Positions 12,647 through 16,673 of a DNA stretch of 16,673 nucleotides are shown here, in pieces; position 1 is the first letter of the stretch, and the number at the start of each line of letters is the position of its first letter. The DNA lies in the NCBI GenBank assembly GCA_023380955.1, contig JAMCTB010000013.1:1291-17963 (forward strand). Reading direction: 5' to 3'. This DNA is from Chloroflexota bacterium (GTDB lineage Bacteria > Chloroflexota > UBA6077). The notes under the pieces are model-generated. The model ran no database searches, was not told the origin of the DNA, and saw only the letters and a program-made list of their open reading frames with translations. A program made the position numbers and the translations under genes.

Positions 12647-13782
12647 TCTACTGGAAACACCTTTCTTTCAAATCGGCTGCTCACCACCTGGCGTGACTCG
12701 CCAACTACGGATAGTACCCTCGGTCCCCCGCCCACCATTCGAGAGAGCCAGCCCCCCTGGAGCCCCTTCAGGCTGCCCCTCGCCTCCGCCAACAGCCTCC
12801 TGGCGCTCTGGCTCTCGCCGGACCCGAAGAGCACCCCTGCGGCCGTCCCGCTGTGGGCGACGCACACACCCAGGGCGTCGAACCGCTCTCCCAGGGAGAT
12901 CAACCCCTCCAGCTCCGGTTTCGGCAGCAGCAGCTGGTTGATCCGAGCGCTGGCGGTGGCTGCCTGGCCTATCAGCTCCGGCTGGCCTGTCTTCAGTCCC
13001 CGCCAGAGCATCTCCAGGGCGGTGGCGTGGGCCGGCTCCATGGAGCGGAGGACGGACAGGTCCAACCGGGCGTTGTAATCCAGGGTGTCCACGTCCCCTT
13101 CGAATTCCAGGACAGCTATCGTCAGGGATGGGCTGGGGCCCAGGACCTCCCACTGGCGACCGGAGCGATGATTGAAGAAGGCCAACCCTGGGAACATGGT
13201 GCTGTCGCTGGGCTCTATGGCCGCCGCCAACCGGGCCACCTCCTCCGGATCGAGGGAGGCTTCCACCGCGGCTGCCGCGGCCACGATGGCTCCTACCACG
13301 TCGGCCGTGCTGGTCCCGAAGCCCTTGGAGGGCGGCAGGGGGCAGGAGACCTCCATGGTGAAGGGGGCCTCGGGGTATCCCAACAGGGCGAGCGTGGCCG
13401 CCGCCGCCAGGTGGGCCTTGTCGTGTCCGCGACCGCCGTGAACCGCAAGCGTCGTACGTGGTGACGAAGGGCCGGGCATAACGCCTGTAGTAACGACTTC
13501 AGTCGTTCGTCCCTGTTGGTCAGAAATGGCTGAGGTCGTTACCACGGCCTGGTCGAGACCGCTGAGCCCGACTTCGCCACGCTGCCCGGGCGACCCCACA
13601 CAGACTCGCACCCGGCTGTACCGGTCTATGGGGCAGGAGACCAGGAAGGGCTCCCCCTCCAGGACGCCCTGCACCAGCTCGCCGCAGGTGCAGGGGACGT
13701 GGGCGGTGCCGATGCCGGGAGGGGCCTGCCGCGCCGTCTCCAGCTTTGCCCGCGCTTTCAGGCTGCGTATCTTATCGCCCAT
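12643..13782 (-). CDS. pduX: L-threonine kinase of the GHMP family
   Basis: The 379-aa product phosphorylates L-threonine to L-threonine O-3-phosphate, the precursor of the (R)-1-amino-2-propanol phosphate linker of cobalamin. The PduX opening CTCGELVQGVLEG (31-43) is clear. The GHMP ATP-binding loop is PPSKGFGTSTAD (150-161), and the C-terminal GHMP motif is VAHSGTAAGVLFG (308-320). It is longer than the roughly 300-aa PduX of enterics, partly because residues about 80-110 (VVTTSAISDQQGRTTEVVTT and following) are encoded by an internal GTAG-type repeat. Start ATG 13782 overlaps the cobU stop as TGATG; the longer open frame upstream is only the shadow of cobU. Threonine-phosphate decarboxylase, the next enzyme, is not in the window. 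Confidence 0.88.
   Translation of the reverse strand: MGDKIRSLKARAKLETARQAPPGIGTAHVPCTCGELVQGVLEGEPFLVSCPIDRYSRVRVCVGSPGQRGEVGLSGLDQAVVTTSAISDQQGRTTEVVTTGVMPGPSSPRTTLAVHGGRGHDKAHLAAAATLALLGYPEAPFTMEVSCPLPPSKGFGTSTADVVGAIVAAAAAVEASLDPEEVARLAAAIEPSDSTMFPGLAFFNHRSGRQWEVLGPSPSLTIAVLEFEGDVDTLDYNARLDLSVLRSMEPAHATALEMLWRGLKTGQPELIGQAATASARINQLLLPKPELEGLISLGERFDALGVCVAHSGTAAGVLFGSGESQSARRLLAEARGSLKGLQGGWLSRMVGGGPRVLSVVGESRQVVSSRFERKVFPVD
13487..13545. repeat. Palindromic 'gtagtaacgactt' element inside pduX
   Basis: A 59-bp element has imperfect 16-bp inverted ends: GTAGTAACGACTTCAG at the left, and at the right the complement of GTGGTAACGACCTCAG (14/16 match). It is read through in frame as a Thr/Val-rich insert near the N-terminus of PduX. 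Confidence 0.7.
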
Positions 13783-14363
13783 CACAGTTGCCCCACCGAC
13801 ATCCGCTTCACGTCCACCGCCAGACCGGCCACCATCAGCAGCACCTGGTCTGCCTCCGCTGCCAGCCGCCGGTTGACCGCACCCAGCAGGTCGCGATAGG
13901 CCCGACCCATGGGTGTCGGCGGCACCAGCCCCAGCCCCACCTCGTTCGAGACAAACAGCGCCGTCGCTTCGCCGTCGCGCACGCCCTCCAGCAGTCGGGA
14001 CGTCGACCGCTCCATCCGCCCGGCCAGATCCTCCAGGGCCGCGTGCCACTCCCGGCTGGACTCGGGTGCCTCGATCCGGCAGAGCTGGTTGGAGAGCCAG
14101 AGGGTCAGACAGTCCACCAGCACCACGTCGCTGTCCACCGCCGCCCTCTCTACCGCACCGGCCAACTCCAGCGGTTCCTCCAGGGTGCGCCACCCCTTGG
14201 GCCTCGCGGCCCGGTGGTTCTCGATCCGCCCCCTCATCTCCTCGTCCAGCGGCTGGGCCGTGGCGAGGTAGGTGACCCTGCCCCCCATCTCCACGGCCAT
14301 GCGCTCCGCCATCGCGCTCTTGCCGCTGCGGGCTCCCCCCAGGATCAGCACCAGTCTCCCCAT
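13782..14363 (-). CDS. cobU: Adenosylcobinamide kinase / adenosylcobinamide-phosphate guanylyltransferase
   Basis: The 193-aa bifunctional product phosphorylates adenosylcobinamide and then attaches GMP to give adenosylcobinamide-GDP. The P-loop GGARSGKS (9-16) and the VDCLTLWLSNQL block (83-94) are diagnostic. H50 in RIENHRAARP is at the site of the guanylylated histidine of the family. SNEVGLGLVPPTPMGRAYRD (139-158) is the conserved C-terminal motif. Length is typical. The ATG at 14363 follows the cobQ stop by 3 nt with a G-rich ribosome site, and the stop overlaps the pduX start as TGATG. Position in the operon fits nucleotide-loop assembly. Confidence 0.95.
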   Translation of the reverse strand: MGRLVLILGGARSGKSAMAERMAVEMGGRVTYLATAQPLDEEMRGRIENHRAARPKGWRTLEEPLELAGAVERAAVDSDVVLVDCLTLWLSNQLCRIEAPESSREWHAALEDLAGRMERSTSRLLEGVRDGEATALFVSNEVGLGLVPPTPMGRAYRDLLGAVNRRLAAEADQVLLMVAGLAVDVKRMSVGQL

Positions 14364-14366
14364 CGG

Positions 14367-15869
14367 CTACCCCCTCAGCCCCAGGATCTGGAGGAGGCTC
14401 CCCAGCTCCAGGTGGCGGCGGAGGGAATCCGCCAGCCGGTCGTACTCGGCCTCCCGGCCGGCGACCGCTCCCTCACCCTTGGGGGCCTGGATCCCCCTTC
14501 GGCCGGCCAGCCAGTCGACCAGCGCTGCCCTGAGGCTCTCGTTCTCGAACAGCCCGTGGAGGTAGCTCCCCATCACCGGCCCCGTGCCGGCCACGCAGCC
14601 ATCCCGAAGGAGTTCCCCACCTTCCCGCAGCTCGAACATGGGCTCCCCACCGTGCACCGTGGAGCCCATGTGGATCTCGTAGGCGGCGATCCCCTGGCCG
14701 GCCGCCTGGGCGAAGGGCCCGGCCGTGTCCAGCACCCGGGCCGACACCTTGACGGTGCGCTTCTCGGCGGCGAAGGTGGTGACGGCGGGCAACAACCCCA
14801 GACCGGCCGTCTCCCGCTGCGCCGACTCCACCCCCTCCGGGTCCAGGATCCTCTCCCCCAGCATCTGATACCCCCCACAGATCCCCAGGACGGGGGTGCC
14901 GCTCCGAGCCTGGGCGACGATGGCGCGGGCCAGACCCGTCTCCCTCAGGTACTGGAGGTCGGCGACGGTGCTCTTGCTGCCAGGCAGGATCACCAGGTCG
15001 GGCCGGCCCAGCTTCGAGGGATCGCTCACGTAGCGGAGTCCGACGGCGGGCTCGGCACCCAGCAGGTCGAAATCGTCGAAGTTGGCGATGCGGGGGAGCC
15101 GGACGACGGCCACGTCCAGCAGCTTCGCGCCCGTGGAGCCGCTCTCCAGACCCGCCGAGTCCTCCTCGGAGATCAGCAGGTTGTGCAGATATGGAACCAC
15201 CCCCAGCACCGGCACCTTCGTTCGTTCCTCCAGCATGCGGAGTCCCGGTTCCAGCAGGGCGATGTCCCCGCGGAACTTGTTGATCACGAAGCCCCGCACC
15301 AGCGCCCGCTCCTCGGGCTCCAGCAGCGCCATGGTTCCTATCAGAGAGGCGAACACCCCTCCCCTGTCGATGTCCCCCACCAGCAGCACCGGAGCCTGGG
15401 CGTGCAGGGCGACACTCATGTTCACCAGGTCGCCTTCCCGCAGGTTGATCTCGGCCGGGCTCCCCGCGCCCTCGATCAAGACCAGGTCGTACCGGCTTCG
15501 CAGCCGCTCCAGGGAGTCGCGGATGGTCATCCAGAAGCGGCCCCTCTCGCGGTAGTACTCCCGAGCGTCGAGGCTCTCCAGGGGGCGGCCGAGGACCACC
15601 ACCTGGCAGCGGCTGTCCCCCTCCGGCTTCAGCAGCAGGGGGTTCATATCCACCGAGGCCTCGATGCCGGCGGCCTCGGCCTGGACCGCCTGGGCCCGGC
15701 CGATCTCCAGCCCCTCCCCGGTCACGGCCGCGTTCAGGGCCATGTTCTGAGCCTTGAAGGGGGCCACCCGGTAGCCCTCCTGGCGCAGCAGCCGGCACAG
15801 CCCTGCCACCAGCAGGCTCTTGCCCACCGAGGAGCTGGTGCCCTGCACCATCAGCACTTTAGCGGTCAC
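14367..15869 (-). CDS. cobQ: Cobyric acid synthase
   Basis: The 500-aa product performs the four glutamine-dependent amidations (b, d, e, g) that turn adenosylcobyrinate a,c-diamide into adenosylcobyric acid. The N-terminal ATPase domain has GTSSSVGKS (10-18), APFKAQNMALNA (36-47), EGAGSPAEINL (133-143) and GDIDRGGVFAS (165-175). The glutamine amidotransferase domain has LPGSKST (295-301), the nucleophile C331 (LGICGGYQMLG) and H438 in GSYLHGLFEN (434-443). Length is normal. The start is GTG at 15869 with GGGAGG on the minus strand 5 nt upstream (15875-15880). The start overlaps the stop of the upstream phosphatase gene as GTGA, indicating translational coupling. Confidence 0.95.
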   Translation of the reverse strand: MTAKVLMVQGTSSSVGKSLLVAGLCRLLRQEGYRVAPFKAQNMALNAAVTGEGLEIGRAQAVQAEAAGIEASVDMNPLLLKPEGDSRCQVVVLGRPLESLDAREYYRERGRFWMTIRDSLERLRSRYDLVLIEGAGSPAEINLREGDLVNMSVALHAQAPVLLVGDIDRGGVFASLIGTMALLEPEERALVRGFVINKFRGDIALLEPGLRMLEERTKVPVLGVVPYLHNLLISEEDSAGLESGSTGAKLLDVAVVRLPRIANFDDFDLLGAEPAVGLRYVSDPSKLGRPDLVILPGSKSTVADLQYLRETGLARAIVAQARSGTPVLGICGGYQMLGERILDPEGVESAQRETAGLGLLPAVTTFAAEKRTVKVSARVLDTAGPFAQAAGQGIAAYEIHMGSTVHGGEPMFELREGGELLRDGCVAGTGPVMGSYLHGLFENESLRAALVDWLAGRRGIQAPKGEGAVAGREAEYDRLADSLRRHLELGSLLQILGLRG

Positions 15870-16639
15870 GGAAGCCTCCCATGGGGTACCCGGTCAACGT
15901 AGCGTCGGGGCTTGTCCCCGACGGGGTACCCATCGCCCACAAGGGGCGATGCTACAGGATCCCTCTTCACAGCAGCCTCTGCGGTCTCAGCGTCCTCAGC
16001 GGTCAGGCCTGGTAGAGACGCGACATGTCGCGTCTCTACGGGACCCAGGACGCTGCCCAGGTGGCAGCGGTCGTTCAACAGCAGGATCGTTCCCATGCCT
16101 TCGCCTCGTCGCACCACCGATAGGGAGGCGCAGTCGAGGCGGAAGGACCAGTGGGCCTCCGGCGGCAGCCCCAGCAGGAGGCAGATCAGCACCCGCAGTG
16201 GGCCGGCGTGGGAGACGACGAGGATGGTGCGGTTGTTTTCCATCCCCTCTCCCTCTGGGAGAGGGTCGGGGTGAGGGCTGTTCCGCCCACCCTCCTCCGC
16301 CGTCCGAAGCCATACCGATAGCCGCTCCGCCAGCCCTGTCGTGACCCCTTTCTCCCAGGCCGCGTACCCCGCCGGGTCCCTGGCCAACAGCCCCTCCGGG
16401 GGCGGCTCCACCTCTCGCAGCAGCGGCGACCGCACCAGTTCGGGGGCCTCTCTGCCGGCCAGCAGGATCTCCGCCGTCTCGTTTGCCCTCCCCAGGTCGC
16501 TGCTCCAGATGGCGTCGAAGGGCCAATCCCCTAGCCGCCGGGCCAGGGCCTCTGCCTCGGCCCTGCCTCGGGGGGTCAAACCGGCGGATGCCAGGCCGGA
16601 CCGCGCCGTGGCGTGCCTCACCAGGAGGTACTCAGTCAC
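15866..16639 (-). CDS. cobC: Histidine phosphatase, probable alpha-ribazole phosphatase
   Basis: The 257-aa product (from GTG 16639) belongs to the histidine phosphatase (phosphoglycerate mutase-like) superfamily. In this operon it most likely dephosphorylates alpha-ribazole 5'-phosphate or cobalamin 5'-phosphate. LVRHATA (6-12) carries the phosphohistidine H9, with Ala replacing the usual Gly of RHG. SSDLGRANETAEIL (46-59) and VVSHAGPLRV (141-150, H144) complete the active site. Two parts come from dispersed repeats: SPHPDPLPEGEG (121-132) and the tail from about 198 to the end. The GTG start places LVRHA at the usual distance and has GAGGGG upstream. An ATG at 16663 is also open, with no in-frame stop to the window edge, so a longer protein cannot be excluded. 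Confidence 0.82.
   Translation of the reverse strand: MTEYLLVRHATARSGLASAGLTPRGRAEAEALARRLGDWPFDAIWSSDLGRANETAEILLAGREAPELVRSPLLREVEPPPEGLLARDPAGYAAWEKGVTTGLAERLSVWLRTAEEGGRNSPHPDPLPEGEGMENNRTILVVSHAGPLRVLICLLLGLPPEAHWSFRLDCASLSVVRRGEGMGTILLLNDRCHLGSVLGPVETRHVASLPGLTAEDAETAEAAVKRDPVASPLVGDGYPVGDKPRRYVDRVPHGRLP
15899..15955. repeat. 57-bp GTAGC...GCTAC two-hairpin element in the cobC 3' end
   Basis: The element starts GTAGC and ends GCTAC. GTCGGGG (15904-15910) pairs with CCCCGAC (15916-15922), and CATCGCCC (15931-15938) pairs with GGGCGATG (15944-15951). It is related to the shorter element at 2291-2321. It is translated as part of the C-terminal tail of the phosphatase. Confidence 0.8.
16012..16039. 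repeat. 28-bp perfect palindrome, GTAGAGACG/CGTCTCTAC
   Basis: A perfect 28-bp self-complementary sequence (14-bp arms, no loop) with GTAG and CTAC ends. It is read in frame as part of VETRHVASLPG in the phosphatase tail. Near-identical palindromes are known as dispersed repeats in cyanobacteria and other environmental bacteria; that comparison is from memory. Confidence 0.8.
16245..16278. repeat. 'CCCTCTCCC...GGGAGAGGG' hairpin repeat inside cobC
   Basis: CCCTCTCCC (16245-16253) pairs perfectly with GGGAGAGGG (16257-16265) across a TCT loop, followed by TCGGGGTGAGGG. On the minus strand it encodes SPHPDPLPEGEG, a well-known translated signature of this widespread repeat. It lies just before the conserved VVSHAG strand of the phosphatase. 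Confidence 0.8.
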
Positions 16640-16673
16640 CCTGCAGCACCCCTCGAACTGCATCCAGCAGCTT

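Noticed and set aside
11747..13078. 443-aa plus-strand open frame opposite cobT and pduX
   Set aside because: It is antisense to two well-supported enzymes, with low-complexity content and no ribosome site.
13783..14193. Upstream extension of pduX by 137 codons as a possible fusion
   Set aside because: The extension overlaps cobU in another frame and has Gly/Arg-rich shadow composition. The ATG at 13782 overlapping the cobU stop is the natural start.
13746..15902. 718-aa plus-strand open frame opposite cobU and cobQ
   Set aside because: It is antisense to two clearly conserved cobalamin genes, is rich in His/Gln/Pro/Arg with no recognisable motif, and is the expected by-product of high GC third positions.
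1008..16278. CRISPR array
   Set aside because: The repeats are scattered, palindromic and differ in sequence. There is no regular repeat-spacer pattern and no cas gene.
15866..16673. Cobalamin riboswitch in front of the operon
   Set aside because: The operon's upstream region is outside the window, and no B12-box-like conserved region was seen in the intergenic parts inside it.

Overview
This is a gene-dense, GC-rich bacterial chromosomal segment with no phage, plasmid or CRISPR features. GTG and TTG starts are common, several genes overlap by 1-4 nt, and there is a split cobalamin operon. Together with the many dispersed palindromes, this would fit a Chloroflexota-like or similar environmental lineage. 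That placement is a tentative impression, because the window holds no rRNA or other phylogenetic marker.

Layout. (1) 20-1006 (+) is a thioredoxin-reductase-like flavoprotein with an intact CATC centre and degraded NADPH motifs. (2) 1133-3709 (-) holds hom followed by thrC, two steps of threonine synthesis, with a repeat-filled gap between them. (3) 3842-4798 (-) is a secreted or membrane-anchored protein with three LysM domains and a 3D (RlpA-like) domain. It ends at a strong hairpin and starts in a 430-bp divergent intergenic region. (4) 5229-9443 (+) is a catabolic-looking series: an FAH-family hydrolase, a class III CoA-transferase and an HMG-CoA-lyase-like enzyme, followed by a small membrane protein and a DUF2721-like membrane protein. 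(5) 9552-16639 (-) is a tightly coupled late-cobalamin operon read right to left: cobC-like phosphatase, cobQ, cobU, pduX, cobT, cobO, cobB. Its promoter and any cobalamin riboswitch would lie beyond the right edge.

The cobalamin genes form one pathway. CobB amidates the a and c side chains, CobO adenosylates the cobalt, and CobQ completes amidation. PduX makes L-threonine phosphate for the aminopropanol linker, CobU activates adenosylcobinamide, CobT makes alpha-ribazole phosphate, and the CobC-like phosphatase removes a phosphate. CobD/CbiB, threonine-phosphate decarboxylase and CobS are not in the window.

The most unusual signal is not a gene. At least six short palindromic elements begin with GTAG and end with CTAC (one ends CCAC), including two 75-bp copies that each sit between convergent genes. 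Several of these and other dispersed repeats lie inside cobalamin genes without breaking the frame: in the CobB interdomain linker, near the N-terminus of PduX, and at one internal site plus the C-terminal tail of the CobC-like protein. This looks like REP-type repeat colonisation tolerated, and possibly used, as protein linker and tail sequence.
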